DNA of 64,000 bases from Pelagimonas phthalicica (GCF_004364805.1 NZ_SOAP01000001.1:1860001-1924000); one strand, 5' to 3'. Numbered from the stretch's first letter, positions 8,994 to 17,980 are shown. Numbers and translations: made by a program. The notes: generated from the letters alone by a model not told the origin.

Positions 8994-9394
8994 TGTTGAC
9001 CCGCGGCCAGCAGCCGGTCCTCGCGTGGGATCAGGGCACGCAGAGCCTTGAGGCACTGGTAGAACTGATTGCCCAACAGAGCATCAGTGGCCTGCGTCAA
9101 CAGACGACGGCTGTCTGCATCGATCAGGATATGGCTGAGCTCTTCGATCCTGGGTAGCAGCTGTTGGCGCGCGTCTGTCGGTTCAGAATCCCCTGTCAGG
9201 ATCAATTGCGCCGTGTAACACAGCCTCCGCACCGGTGTGACAGCTTCGTCAGGGTGGATCGCGTCACGCAGCCGCAGAACGTTTGCATTTGGGGTGACAA
9301 TTGACATGCGACTGCGCCGATCGCCGTTTTCGATCACCGCTCCGTTGATCAAGACGCGTTCACGCGGTCCAAGTTTCAGTACCAATCCGCTCAT
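8990..9394 (-). CDS. flbT: Flagellin synthesis regulator FlbT
   Basis: FlbT in Caulobacter and relatives binds the flagellin mRNA leader and lowers flagellin synthesis until the hook is complete. The 134-residue product shows the family start MSGLVLKLGPRERVLINGAV and the later segment ALLGNQFYQCLKALRALIP. It overlaps flaF upstream and the DUF1217 gene downstream by ATGA junctions. Two flagellin genes follow immediately, both with matching structured leaders (see 11133 and 12530), which are natural candidate targets. Confidence 0.95.
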   Translation of the reverse strand: MSGLVLKLGPRERVLINGAVIENGDRRSRMSIVTPNANVLRLRDAIHPDEAVTPVRRLCYTAQLILTGDSEPTDARQQLLPRIEELSHILIDADSRRLLTQATDALLGNQFYQCLKALRALIPREDRLLAAGQQ

Positions 9395-9768
9395 GGTTTC
9401 ATCCTCCGGCCACCAAGCCCACGAAGAATGGCGGCGTTGATTTCCAACAAGGGGGCGAGGCGGGCTTTGCGGGCCAAAACCTTGCCTGTGTGTTGTTGGA
9501 CAAATTCTGCAAGATAGAAGATTTGGGCGCGCAGTTCCTGAGGCAGCTCGTTGTCTTTGTCAGCCACATCTACGGCCAGAGTTGTCCAAAGACGTTGATT
9601 ATCGGAAAGCGCCTCGACCAATTTCGGGTAGGACTTGGGTCCAGCCTCAGCAGATGCTTTGATGCGATGCGTAATACGGGCAAAAAGCTCATATTCTGTG
9701 CCGCGGGGCGTGCGTGTGGTTCTGGCGTTTTGAGAGTAGCCGCGATGGGCAAGGGACTGGGCGTTCAC
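9391..9768 (-). CDS. flaF: Flagellin assembly regulator FlaF
   Basis: FlaF acts with FlbT and is needed for flagellin production or export in alphaproteobacteria. The 125-residue product shows the family pattern RTPRGTEYELFARITHRI near the N-terminus and the C-terminal PLLEINAAILRGLGGRRMKP. It is translationally coupled to flbT (ATGA) and lies 77 bp downstream of the nearest flagellin gene on the same strand, with a hairpin in between. Confidence 0.95.
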   Translation of the reverse strand: MNAQSLAHRGYSQNARTTRTPRGTEYELFARITHRIKASAEAGPKSYPKLVEALSDNQRLWTTLAVDVADKDNELPQELRAQIFYLAEFVQQHTGKVLARKARLAPLLEINAAILRGLGGRRMKP

Positions 9769-9809
9769 TTCACAACCTTCTGGTTTGAATGATCAGGAAT
9801 TAAAGGTGA

Positions 9810-9833
9810 GAGGGCCAGGTTGTTCCGGCCCTC
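9810..9833 (-). terminator. Terminator-like hairpin after flagellin 1
   Basis: A perfect 7-bp stem GAGGGCC/GGCCCTC with a 10-base loop lies just after the flagellin 1 stop in the transcribed direction. The following T tract is weak, so partial read-through into flaF-flbT is possible. Confidence 0.55.
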
Positions 9834-9845
9834 CCAATGTTTGAC

Positions 9846-11132
9846 TTAACGGAAGAGGGACAGCAGCTGCTGCGGTGCCTGGTTGGCAATCGACAGCGCC
9901 TGTACACCCAGCTGTTGCTGGACTTGCAGGGCCTGCAACCGGGCCGAAGTTTCTTCCATATCGGCATCAACCAGCGAACCGATGCCAGATTTCAGAGCGT
10001 CGGTCAGGCCAGAGATGAAATCCGCCTGGGTTTCGATGCGGCCCTGGGCCGAACCAAAGTTCGCTGCGGAGTCAACGGCGGTCTGGATCAGACCTTCGAT
10101 GGCTGTCAGGGCGGAGTCCACGCCTTCCTGAGTGGTGACATCGATATGTTCGATTTCACCAAGACCACCACCGATGGTGTTGCCTGCGGCGGCATAGGAT
10201 TCAGCTTCGACAGTGATGTTGTTGCCGGTTGTGGACGAACCTGTAACTGTCACAAGGCCAGTGGAGGCGTTGAACGACATGGACAGATCGTCAGCGTCCA
10301 GACCTTCGCCCGCGAGGTGGGTCTTCAGCGCGTCGTTGAGTCCGTCAAACACGTCTTGGTTGGTGTCGCCTTCGCGTGCCACATACATGACTTCGGATGG
10401 GTGACCAGTAGAGGCGGATGTGTTGGCAGTCGCCATGTCTCCTGCGCCAGCGGTCAGTTCGATTGTGTAACCAACACCTGCAGCGACCGAAGCTGCGACG
10501 ATAGTAAAGCTGGTCGTTGGTGCCGTTGCCGCACCGTTAAGCGCGACTGTGCTGCCAACCGCTGCACCGGAAACTTCGGTACCACCACCAGCACCGGTGA
10601 TTTCAGAGGCGGTAATGCCCAGATCCTGCTTGGCGACGGAAATGTCAGATGCCGCAACACCGGTCGCGGAACGATCCAAGGAAGCCAGAACATTGATGGT
10701 ATTCGACCCGGCTGTGGTATCTTTGTTGTCCAGCAGGTTCAGGCCGTTAAACTGAGCCGCGCCAACAACCGCACCGATCTGATCGCGCAGTGCAGCGATG
10801 TCGGTTTGGATTTTGTCGCGGTCAACGTTTTCTTCCTGAGCGGCAACAATCTTGCCTTTGATGTCGGTCAGCAGGTCCGTCACGGTTTCGGACGCCTGGC
10901 GTGCAACCGCCACAGTGGACTGGCCCAGGTTCAGGCTGTCGGAAATGCCTTTGAAGCCTTTCACGTCGGCTTCCATAACCTTGGAGATCGCCCAAACGGC
11001 GGAATTATCTTTTGCGTTGGCAACGGCCTTACCGGTCGAGATTTTCGACTGGGTGTCAGCCATATTGGAATTGATAGACTTGAGAGTCTGCAGCGCCACC
11101 ATGGCGCCGTTATTCGTCAGGATACTAGACAT
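9846..11132 (-). CDS. Flagellin (copy 1)
   Basis: A filament subunit of 428 residues from the ATG at 11132 (MSSILTNNGAMVALQTL), three codons inside the longer frame. The conserved N-terminal D0/D1 region and the C-terminal region ending NQAPQQLLSLFR are typical of alphaproteobacterial flagellins. The centre, about residues 180-330, is low-complexity, Ala/Thr/Gly rich and differs from copy 2. The two ends are nearly identical to copy 2 at both protein and DNA level, so this is a recent duplication or gene conversion. It is likely controlled by flaF/flbT next door. Confidence 0.96.
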   Translation of the reverse strand: MSSILTNNGAMVALQTLKSINSNMADTQSKISTGKAVANAKDNSAVWAISKVMEADVKGFKGISDSLNLGQSTVAVARQASETVTDLLTDIKGKIVAAQEENVDRDKIQTDIAALRDQIGAVVGAAQFNGLNLLDNKDTTAGSNTINVLASLDRSATGVAASDISVAKQDLGITASEITGAGGGTEVSGAAVGSTVALNGAATAPTTSFTIVAASVAAGVGYTIELTAGAGDMATANTSASTGHPSEVMYVAREGDTNQDVFDGLNDALKTHLAGEGLDADDLSMSFNASTGLVTVTGSSTTGNNITVEAESYAAAGNTIGGGLGEIEHIDVTTQEGVDSALTAIEGLIQTAVDSAANFGSAQGRIETQADFISGLTDALKSGIGSLVDADMEETSARLQALQVQQQLGVQALSIANQAPQQLLSLFR

Positions 11133-11244
11133 GTGTATCATCCTTAATTTTGCAGCGCTTTTGCGCTTGTTGCGTTTGCCGCGAGCGGCATTTTCAACGT
11201 CTTTCTGACGGATGCAGACCTAGTGTTGCTCAGGCTGCGCCACC
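11133..11244 (-). promoter_or_regulatory. Structured flagellin leader, copy 1
   Basis: The sequence upstream of flagellin 1 contains, in RNA sense, a hairpin TGCCG-CTCG-CGGCA (11177-11190) and a second hairpin AGCGC-AAAA-GCGCT (11154-11167) about 21 bases before the start codon. Further upstream are the blocks CTGCATCCGTCAGAAAGACGT and, 17 bp beyond, GGTGGCGCAG (11235-11244). All are repeated with matching spacing before flagellin 2. The upstream block may contain the promoter. In this copy the geometry GG-N10-GC resembles a sigma-54 site, but copy 2 lacks the GC. Confidence 0.65.
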
Positions 11245-11270
11245 TATTCCAGGTGCGAGGAATTCAATAA

Positions 11271-11299
11271 CGGGAGGGGCCAGAACCAAGCCCCTCCCG
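11271..11299. terminator. Strong terminator after flagellin 2
   Basis: A perfect 10-bp stem CGGGAGGGGC/GCCCCTCCCG with a 9-base loop lies 6 bp after the flagellin 2 stop. It is flanked by TTATTG on the minus side and by AATTTTTT on the plus side. It should isolate flagellin 2 from the flagellin 1 promoter. Confidence 0.8.
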
Positions 11300-11305
11300 A
11301 ATTTT

Positions 11306-12529
11306 TTAGCGGAAGAGCGACAGCAGCTGCTGTGGTGCCTGGTTGGCAATCGACAGCGCCTGAACACCCAGCTGTTGCTGGACCTGAAGGGCCTGCAGAC
11401 GGGCTGAGGTTTCTTCCATATCGGCATCAACCAGCGAACCGATGCCAGATTTCAGAGCGTCGGTCAGACCGGAGATAAAGTCGGACTGGGTTTCGATGCG
11501 ACCCTGTACCGAACCAAAGTTGGCTGCGGAATCAACGGCGGTCTGGATCAGACCTTCGATGCGGACCAGAGCTTCATCAACACCGGATTGCGAGGTCACG
11601 TCGATATCGGCCAGGTTGGCAAGCCCGCCGCCCACTGTACCGTCGCTTTCACCGGAAGCGGCCGACTGGAAAACGTCTGCGGTCGCAACAGTGATTGAGC
11701 TGCCAGTGTTGTTGGTCATTTCGATCTGACCGGTGGTTGCGTTTGTTGCAAAGGACACATCGATTTCGTCAATTGCGGCTTGTTCGTTCAGGGCGTCGAC
11801 CATTTTATTGGTGACATCACCCAGTGTATCGCCATCACGTGCCACGTATTGAACCGGAGCAGAGAAGGCCAGGCCACCAGCAACAACCTCATAGGACATG
11901 CCCGCTTCGGGGGTGCCTGTAAAGGTGATCGCCAGAGCGGTCGCACCGTCAGCAATTGCGCTGTTGGAACCACCAGTGTTGGTTGTCCGCGTACCCACTG
12001 CCTGAGCAGAAGAACCAAGATCCTGCTTTGCGACAGAGATATCAGATGCAGCAACACCGCTTGCCGAGCGGTCAAGCGACGCGAGAACGTTGATAGAGCC
12101 GGAACCGGCGGTTGTATCGGTGTTGGCAAGCAGGTTCAGGCCGTTGAACTGAGCCGCACCAACAACCGCACCGATTTGATCACGCAGCGCGTCGATGTCG
12201 GTTTGGATCTTGTCACGGTCAACGTTTTCTTCCTGAGCCGCAACAATTTTGCCTTTGATGTCGGTCAGCAGGTCGGTCACGGTTTCAGACGCTTGACGCG
12301 CAACTGCAACCGTGGACTGGCCCAGGTTCAGACTGTCGGAAATGCCCTTAAAGCCTTTCACGTCAGCTTCCATAACCTTGGAGATTGCCCACACAGCAGA
12401 GTTGTCTTTGGCGTTTGCAACGGACTTACCAGTCGAGATTTCAGACTGGGTGCTGGCCATGTTGGAGTTGATAGACTTGAGAGTCTGCAGCGCCACCATG
12501 GCGCCGTTATTCGTCAGGATGCTAGACAT
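11306..12529 (-). CDS. Flagellin (copy 2)
   Basis: A 407-residue filament subunit starting MSSILTNNGAMVALQTL and ending LSLFR, like copy 1. Roughly the first 180 residues and the last 90 are almost identical to copy 1, while the centre (about residues 185-310) is unrelated in detail. That centre is surface-exposed in the filament, so the pair could give antigenically different filaments or filaments of mixed composition. The spacing, with a terminator and a full leader before each copy, means each has its own transcription unit. Confidence 0.96.
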   Translation of the reverse strand: MSSILTNNGAMVALQTLKSINSNMASTQSEISTGKSVANAKDNSAVWAISKVMEADVKGFKGISDSLNLGQSTVAVARQASETVTDLLTDIKGKIVAAQEENVDRDKIQTDIDALRDQIGAVVGAAQFNGLNLLANTDTTAGSGSINVLASLDRSASGVAASDISVAKQDLGSSAQAVGTRTTNTGGSNSAIADGATALAITFTGTPEAGMSYEVVAGGLAFSAPVQYVARDGDTLGDVTNKMVDALNEQAAIDEIDVSFATNATTGQIEMTNNTGSSITVATADVFQSAASGESDGTVGGGLANLADIDVTSQSGVDEALVRIEGLIQTAVDSAANFGSVQGRIETQSDFISGLTDALKSGIGSLVDADMEETSARLQALQVQQQLGVQALSIANQAPQQLLSLFR

Positions 12530-12643
12530 ACAAATAGTCCCTAGGTTTCAATAGCGCTTTTGCGCCGGTTGCGTTTGCCGCGAACGGCATCTCTGACGTC
12601 TTTCTGACGGATGCAGCCCAGGAAATTCCCCAACTGCGCCACC
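12530..12643 (-). promoter_or_regulatory. Structured flagellin leader, copy 2
   Basis: The same architecture as before flagellin 1. In RNA sense there is a hairpin TGCCG-TTCG-CGGCA (12576-12589), whose loop is a stable UUCG tetraloop, and a hairpin GGCGC-AAAA-GCGCT (12553-12566) about 23 bases before the ATG. Upstream are CTGCATCCGTCAGAAAGACGT and GGTGGCGCAG (12634-12643), again 17 bp apart. Conservation of hairpins plus spacing in otherwise diverged DNA supports a regulatory role. Confidence 0.65.
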
Positions 12644-12730
12644 CAAAACGGTGCATCGGCAACTTGAACCCGGAATACTAACGGAGCCCTAAGAGCCCCC
12701 GACAAGATCGGGAGCATTTGAGGCAAATCT

Positions 12731-13078
12731 TCACGCTCTGCGCTCCAACTTGTTGATTTTAGGGGCATCAATGGTCATGCGACGCCCAAGCGCATCATAG
12801 GTATCCATGGATTTGCGAATGCGCTGCAGATCGCCCAGCCGAGACGCAACATTCCGAATACCGGCCAAGGCCTGATCAAAAAGCTCTTGGTTGCGGCGCA
12901 TCCCATCTTGCAACGGGGCCAGCTCCTCTCTGGAGATGTTTTGTTCGGACAGGTCCGCGGTCAGCGCCTCTTTAATCTCCAGAAGTTCAGCAATCTGATC
13001 AAAATCCCCCGCCAAAAGTGCGGCGCGCTCGGCCTGCAGCAAAAGATCGAGCTGTTCTGTCAGCGTAATATCAGTCAT
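12731..13078 (-). CDS. FlgN-like flagellar chaperone
   Basis: A 115-residue, mostly helical cytoplasmic protein (MTDITLTEQLDLLLQAERAA) with LLEIKEALTADL and a C-terminal TYDALGRRMTI segment. Size and helical heptads fit FlgN, the export chaperone for hook-associated proteins. The gene overlaps the upstream rod-binding gene by 8 bp and lies within the flagellar cluster. The sequence motif is weak, so the assignment leans on size and position. Confidence 0.65.
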   Translation of the reverse strand: MTDITLTEQLDLLLQAERAALLAGDFDQIAELLEIKEALTADLSEQNISREELAPLQDGMRRNQELFDQALAGIRNVASRLGDLQRIRKSMDTYDALGRRMTIDAPKINKLERRA

Positions 13079-13340
13079 CCATTCTCTCCTTCAGGGCGTG
13101 AAACAGGGATTCGGCCAGTCCAATGCCACCCTGCGCGGCCATTTGTCGGGCTTGTTCGAGGCGCATGAAGGACGCGAACTGGTCTTCGCCAGCGCCTCCG
13201 CCAAACCCTTCGGGGGTTTTTCCGATTCCGGCGGATTTCAGCATTTCTGCCAAGAAATTCGCCTCCAATTCTTGGGCTGCCTGGCGCAGGGCCTGATCCT
13301 GTTTACCAGACAGGGTCGATGTTACGGGGAGGGTTTCCAT
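13071..13340 (-). CDS. Rod-binding protein, FlgJ N-terminal domain only
   Basis: An 89-residue protein whose central sequence (AAQELEANFLAEMLKSAGIG, then EDQFASFMRLEQARQMA) matches the N-terminal rod-capping domain of FlgJ. The muramidase domain of enterobacterial FlgJ is absent, as is usual in alphaproteobacteria where this domain is a separate gene. I start at the ATG at 13340, preceded by GGAG, rather than 15 codons upstream. It is coupled by overlap to the FlgN-like gene. Confidence 0.8.
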   Translation of the reverse strand: METLPVTSTLSGKQDQALRQAAQELEANFLAEMLKSAGIGKTPEGFGGGAGEDQFASFMRLEQARQMAAQGGIGLAESLFHALKERMDD

Positions 13341-13451
13341 TAAAATTTGCTCCAATTCGACTCGGTTGTTTCGATTTGAACGCAATGCGGTAAAGAACCA
13401 GTAAGGATGTTTCGCTTACATGATGAGCAAGGAAGAATTCCGGGAGCTCAC

Positions 13452-15698
13452 ATGCTTACTCAACTGTCTGGCCTTGCAGGGCCGAACCTTTTCGCCACAA
13501 CGTCATCCAAGGACGTGGCGGCTAAAGACAAAGATGATTTTGCCGCCATTTTTGAACAACTGGACGTTTCAGGGGAGCATACTGAAACGACTAAGGACGA
13601 CCTGACAGTTGAAGAACCAGACGAGGTTGAGAACGAAGACGTCGCCGCGGATGCAGATGTTTCTGACCCGGAAACCGGCGACGCCGAGTTGGATGAAACG
13701 GCTGAGCTGACAGATGCACTGCTTGAGAGTGAGGTAGAGTTCAACACCGTCGAAAGCTTGGATCATGAGGCGGCGGATCAGGTTTTTGATCTCAAACCTG
13801 TCCAAGAAAATGATCAGGTGCGGGTCGATCAATCTCTTAGGGGTGATCCGGATTGGACCCCAACTCAAAACACTGATGCCATGCCAAGGTTTGTTGCGGG
13901 GACGAGTGCTTCAGGGGCGGAGCCAGCTCCCTCGCAGGTGGTTCGCGAAATTAGGATAGCAGGTATAAGCAATATCCAGGCTGGCTCTGCGAATTCGGCA
14001 ATGCAAAGCAAACCTGAAACAATTGCCACCCCGGCCAGTTTTCAACCGGTGCTTGGATCAGGAACGGCTCCTGCAAAAGACAACACGCCGCAGCCACAAC
14101 TGGCTGCTGCGCCGGAAAAGGCTGACATGAAACCAGAAGCGCAGGTTGCTTCCATGGCGACAGGTCAGGCGGTCAATTCAGGGAATTTGGCACCGGTTGC
14201 CGGAGACAATGCTGGGATCGTTAAGGAACCGCCAAAGCCCGGCGTTGATTTCGCAAGACTAGAACCTGCTGCGCCAAGCAAGCCTGCGATGTTTGAAGCA
14301 TCCAGAGTCATTGGTGACCAAGCTGTGACAGGAACGGTTGAGGCTGATGCCTCTGATCGCTGGAACCGGGCCGGAACTGCAACCGCTGTGCCTACTGCGA
14401 CAGATGAACATGTTGAAACGCGGTTCTCTTACGCAGCCCTGCAAGCTCACCCGAATGAAGACGGTGTTGAGCCCCGGATTGTTGTGCAAAACGAAGCCCC
14501 CAAGCCGCAGCCGACAAACGTGGAAATCACGAACTCTAGTCGTGACACTCCAAAGGCAAAAGCCGTCGTCCACGTCGATGCTGGTGCGAAAGATGCTCTC
14601 GCGACAGCAGCCGCTTTTCCAACAGCCGTGCCAGAAATCGCTAAAGATGCTGCGCTTGCAAAAGTTGGGGTAGAAGGTGTCGCCGAAATAGTGGCCAAAC
14701 CCAATGCAGGCGAAACCGTTTCGCCTCAGCTGAAAGCTGATGCTTTTCTGACCGAAAGGCCAGTAATTTCGCCGCCTGGATTGCAGGAAAGTGATCCGGC
14801 TGGAAAGGTATCAACGCCTGAAGCAAAGGCTGCTCCTGCGGCACCAAATACAACCGCGGTTTCGTCCCCTGCAATGGCTCTTGGCGGTCAGCCAGACGAC
14901 TTGAATATTTCGATTAAACCATTTGCGGGTAAGGGCGAAAGTGCCGCCATGCCCGCGGCAGAAGGTGGAAAAACTGGTTTTGAAACGCAAACCCCGCGCC
15001 CCGAAACAGTGACCATATCCGCGCCGCCGACAAAACCCGACACGTCTCGGCCGGGACGAAGGGACACGCGTGAAGGGGGTGTTGTAGAGTCCGATGAGGT
15101 CGTGCTGACAAAAGGTCAAGAGACGCGTGTTGTCCCAGAGGCCAAGGCGACCCTAACCATGGCGCAACCAGCTCCAGCCACAAACGGAGCGGTGACATAC
15201 CCGTTTATTTTGGACGGTGAAGACACGGCGGTTGAGTTTGAGGAAACACTGTTCTCTTCAGTAAGTGACGTCAAGCGTACAGCAGAAACCGTGTTCCCAA
15301 CCCAGCAGACAATTGTCCGCCCATCCGCTAACCACGTAATGCGGCAAATCGCCGAGGTGGCAAACAGGATGTCAGATGGTGGCGTTGAATTGCGCCTGAG
15401 CCCCGAAGAGCTTGGAACCGTGCGCATGCAGTTTGTCACGACCGAACAGGGGCTGACGGTCAACATCCAGGCTGACCGGCCCGAGACATTGGACCTGATA
15501 CGCAAAAATATCGATCAACTGGCGCGTGACCTGGCCGATAGTGGCTTTGAAAATGCGGGCTTTTCCTTTGGTGATGACGGAAGCCAAGGGCATCAAAACC
15601 AATTCGGCTCACGGGGGGGAGATCCGGTGGCCGAAGAGGTAGCCGTCGTGAAACCACAACAGACAGCGCCCCAGGACGGGCTGGACATCAGAGTGTGA
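13452..15698 (+). CDS. fliK: Flagellar hook-length control protein FliK
   Basis: FliK measures the hook and triggers the FlhB substrate switch. The product has 748 residues from the ATG at 13452, which follows GGGAG. The long N-terminal part (about 600 residues) is acidic, Pro/Ala/Thr rich and probably disordered, the molecular-ruler region. The C-terminal globular hook-control domain is recognisable by VELRLSPEELGTVRMQFVT and LDLIRKNIDQLARDLADSGF. The length is well above enterobacterial FliK (about 405). flgD follows 9 bp later. Confidence 0.88.
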   Translation: MLTQLSGLAGPNLFATTSSKDVAAKDKDDFAAIFEQLDVSGEHTETTKDDLTVEEPDEVENEDVAADADVSDPETGDAELDETAELTDALLESEVEFNTVESLDHEAADQVFDLKPVQENDQVRVDQSLRGDPDWTPTQNTDAMPRFVAGTSASGAEPAPSQVVREIRIAGISNIQAGSANSAMQSKPETIATPASFQPVLGSGTAPAKDNTPQPQLAAAPEKADMKPEAQVASMATGQAVNSGNLAPVAGDNAGIVKEPPKPGVDFARLEPAAPSKPAMFEASRVIGDQAVTGTVEADASDRWNRAGTATAVPTATDEHVETRFSYAALQAHPNEDGVEPRIVVQNEAPKPQPTNVEITNSSRDTPKAKAVVHVDAGAKDALATAAAFPTAVPEIAKDAALAKVGVEGVAEIVAKPNAGETVSPQLKADAFLTERPVISPPGLQESDPAGKVSTPEAKAAPAAPNTTAVSSPAMALGGQPDDLNISIKPFAGKGESAAMPAAEGGKTGFETQTPRPETVTISAPPTKPDTSRPGRRDTREGGVVESDEVVLTKGQETRVVPEAKATLTMAQPAPATNGAVTYPFILDGEDTAVEFEETLFSSVSDVKRTAETVFPTQQTIVRPSANHVMRQIAEVANRMSDGGVELRLSPEELGTVRMQFVTTEQGLTVNIQADRPETLDLIRKNIDQLARDLADSGFENAGFSFGDDGSQGHQNQFGSRGGDPVAEEVAVVKPQQTAPQDGLDIRV

Positions 15699-15707
15699 GG
15701 AATTGAG

Positions 15708-16388
15708 ATGACAGATGTAGCAGCAACACAAAGCTCTGTTGGCACGACAAGCGTGACCTCGACAACCAGTGCGACCGCCGACGCAGAGCGTCTGGTCAGT
15801 TCAGATTTTGAAACATTTCTCAAGATGATGACGGCGCAGGTTCAAAACCAGGACCCATTGAATCCAATGGATTCGAGCGAATATGCCTCGCAATTGGCGA
15901 CCTTCTCGTCGGTTGAACAGCAGGTTTTGACCAATGATTTGCTGCGTAACCTAGGCGACATGCTGGGCGGGAATGCGCTGCAGCAATATGGGTCTTGGGT
16001 GGGGATGGATGCCTTGGCGCGGGTTCCTGCCGAATTCACTGGCAATCCGATTGTAGTTCGCCCCGATTATGAGCCAAACGCCGATAGTGCAATCGTTGCG
16101 GTTCGCAATTCCGCGGGTGAAGTTGTGCAACGCTTGAGCATTCCGGTTGGCCAGGAAGAGGTGCTGTGGGCCGGATATGACGATCAGCAAAACGCTTTGC
16201 CAGATGATGTCTATCGCTTTGAAATCGAAAGCTATCAAAATGGCGAATTGACTGGAACAACTTTGGCCTCGGTCTATACGCGGGTCGAAGAAATCCGCAA
16301 TCAAGGCACCAGTGTTGTGGTTCGTCTGGCTGGCGGGATCGAAGTTGAATCCACGCAGGTCAACGGCTTGCGATCCGCTCAGTCCTGA
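15708..16388 (+). CDS. flgD: Flagellar hook-cap scaffold FlgD
   Basis: FlgD caps the growing hook and permits assembly of FlgE. The 226-residue product has the conserved N-terminal block FETFLKMMTAQVQNQDPLNP with SEYASQLATFSSVEQQ and the FlgD Tudor/FnIII-like C-terminal portion containing DDVYRFEIESY. It is directly after fliK, the common pairing fliK-flgD; flgE would be expected nearby but is not in the window. Confidence 0.95.
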   Translation: MTDVAATQSSVGTTSVTSTTSATADAERLVSSDFETFLKMMTAQVQNQDPLNPMDSSEYASQLATFSSVEQQVLTNDLLRNLGDMLGGNALQQYGSWVGMDALARVPAEFTGNPIVVRPDYEPNADSAIVAVRNSAGEVVQRLSIPVGQEEVLWAGYDDQQNALPDDVYRFEIESYQNGELTGTTLASVYTRVEEIRNQGTSVVVRLAGGIEVESTQVNGLRSAQS

Positions 16389-16449
16389 ACACTGCAACGG
16401 CACACAGGGTGAACAACTCCCCAGCGGCGCGAAGGGCTACACCAACGCT

Positions 16450-17979
16450 TTAAAGAGACGATGCTAAGATAGTGATCAACGCGCCCAATACGACCCCGCC
16501 ACCGAGCCAGGCAAGCTTTTTCAGCCTGGGATAGGTGGGGCCTGTGTCCGGCGTTTGGGTTTGACGGATCAAAGCCGTTTCTACCAAACCGGGCAGCCGT
16601 GGCCCAAAACGGGCCAGGACCTTGGCGGTCAGCGCCATGTCGCGTGCCACGGCCTTGGGGCCGATTGAGGTCTTGATGTAGTCTTCGACAACTGGCTGCG
16701 CGACGGTCCAGATATTCATATGCGGATCCAGCGACCGGGCCACACCCTCGACCACCACCATGGTGCGTTGCAGCAGGATCAGCTCGGTCCGGGTTTGCAT
16801 GCCAAAGCGTTCGGTGACTTCGAACAGGTAAGACAGCAGTTTGCCCATGGAAATACGGGTGGCATCCATACCGAAAATCGGTTCGCCCACTGCGCGCAAG
16901 GCGCGCGCAAATTCATCAACATCCTGGTCAGCAGGCACATAGCCCGCTTCGAAATGCACCTGAGCCACTCGCAGATAATCACGCTGGATAAAGCCAAACA
17001 GGATCTCGGCATAAACCCGACGCGTATATTCGTCGATATGGCCCATGATGCCAAAATCATACGCAATAATATCACCATTTGCGGCGACCTTGAGGTTGCC
17101 CTGGTGCATATCCGCATGGAAAAAACCGTCACGCAGGGCGTGGTTTAGAAAAAGTTGCAAAACCCGTTCAGACAGGGCCACGCGGTCATGCCCGGCCGCG
17201 TCCAGGGCGGCATTGTCACCCAATGGAACCCCTTCGGCCCAGCCCATGGTCATCACCCGGCGCCCGGAATAGCCCCATTTGACCGTGGGCAGCTGGAACC
17301 CTTCATCATCCTTGGTGTTTGAGGCAAATTCGCTGGCCGCAGCGGCCTCGAGCCGCAGATCCAATTCTCCGTTCACCACGCCTTCGAAATGGGTGATGAC
17401 ATCGGTGGGGCGCAGACGCCGTGACGAGGGCGAGAAAAACTCGATAAACCCGGCGGCAAAGTAGAACGCGTCGATATCGACGCGAAACGCGCGTTCAATA
17501 CCGGGGCGCAGCACTTTGACAGCAACGGTTTCGCCGGTTTCGCACAGGGTGGCTTTGTGAACTTGCGCAATCGACGCCGCCGCAACAGGTTCGGAGAATT
17601 CAGAAAAGACCTCGCCCACTGGGATGCCCAGCTCGCTCGTGACCTGTGCCTTGGCTTCTTCGATTGAAAAGGCTGGCAGCTTGTCCTGCAGGACCCGCAA
17701 TTCCTGCGCCATATCATCGCCAACAACATCCGGGCGCGTCGACAGGATTTGGCCGAACTTGATATAGGCCGGCCCAAGCGCGTTCAAGGCACGCACGGCA
17801 GGCGGCATCGACGGATCCCCTTTGTGGCCCAACCATTTGAACGGCCAGGCCAGAACCCGCGCGGCAATACGCAAGGGGGCAGGGGCGTCGAACGCGTCAA
17901 GGATGACCCCCATCGCACCGGTTCGCTCAAAGGTCGCTCCGGTGCGGATCAGACGGATGATATTGTGCGGGCCGCGCAT
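16450..17979 (-). CDS. ubiB: Ubiquinone biosynthesis kinase-like protein UbiB
   Basis: UbiB is an atypical kinase/ATPase (ABC1/ADCK/COQ8 family) needed for ubiquinone synthesis at the inner membrane. The 509-residue protein shows the family-specific KxGQ motif (YIKFGQILSTRPD), the alanine-rich loop AAASIAQVHKA, the catalytic HADMHQGN segment and DFG (AYDFGIMGHID). Two hydrophobic helices at the C-terminus would anchor it. It begins one base after ubiE ends, forming a ubiE-ubiB operon. Confidence 0.96.
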   Translation of the reverse strand: MRGPHNIIRLIRTGATFERTGAMGVILDAFDAPAPLRIAARVLAWPFKWLGHKGDPSMPPAVRALNALGPAYIKFGQILSTRPDVVGDDMAQELRVLQDKLPAFSIEEAKAQVTSELGIPVGEVFSEFSEPVAAASIAQVHKATLCETGETVAVKVLRPGIERAFRVDIDAFYFAAGFIEFFSPSSRRLRPTDVITHFEGVVNGELDLRLEAAAASEFASNTKDDEGFQLPTVKWGYSGRRVMTMGWAEGVPLGDNAALDAAGHDRVALSERVLQLFLNHALRDGFFHADMHQGNLKVAANGDIIAYDFGIMGHIDEYTRRVYAEILFGFIQRDYLRVAQVHFEAGYVPADQDVDEFARALRAVGEPIFGMDATRISMGKLLSYLFEVTERFGMQTRTELILLQRTMVVVEGVARSLDPHMNIWTVAQPVVEDYIKTSIGPKAVARDMALTAKVLARFGPRLPGLVETALIRQTQTPDTGPTYPRLKKLAWLGGGVVLGALITILASSL

Positions 17980-17980
17980 C

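Noticed and set aside
9837-11147. Long plus-strand open frame opposite flagellin 1 (436 codons)
   Set aside because: It is the complement of a clear flagellin, with a composition typical of an antisense shadow and no recognisable domain; the same appears opposite flagellin 2.
11235-11244. Sigma-54 promoter for flagellin 1
   Set aside because: GG-N10-GC geometry is present in copy 1, but the same block before copy 2 lacks the GC, so I record only a conserved block.
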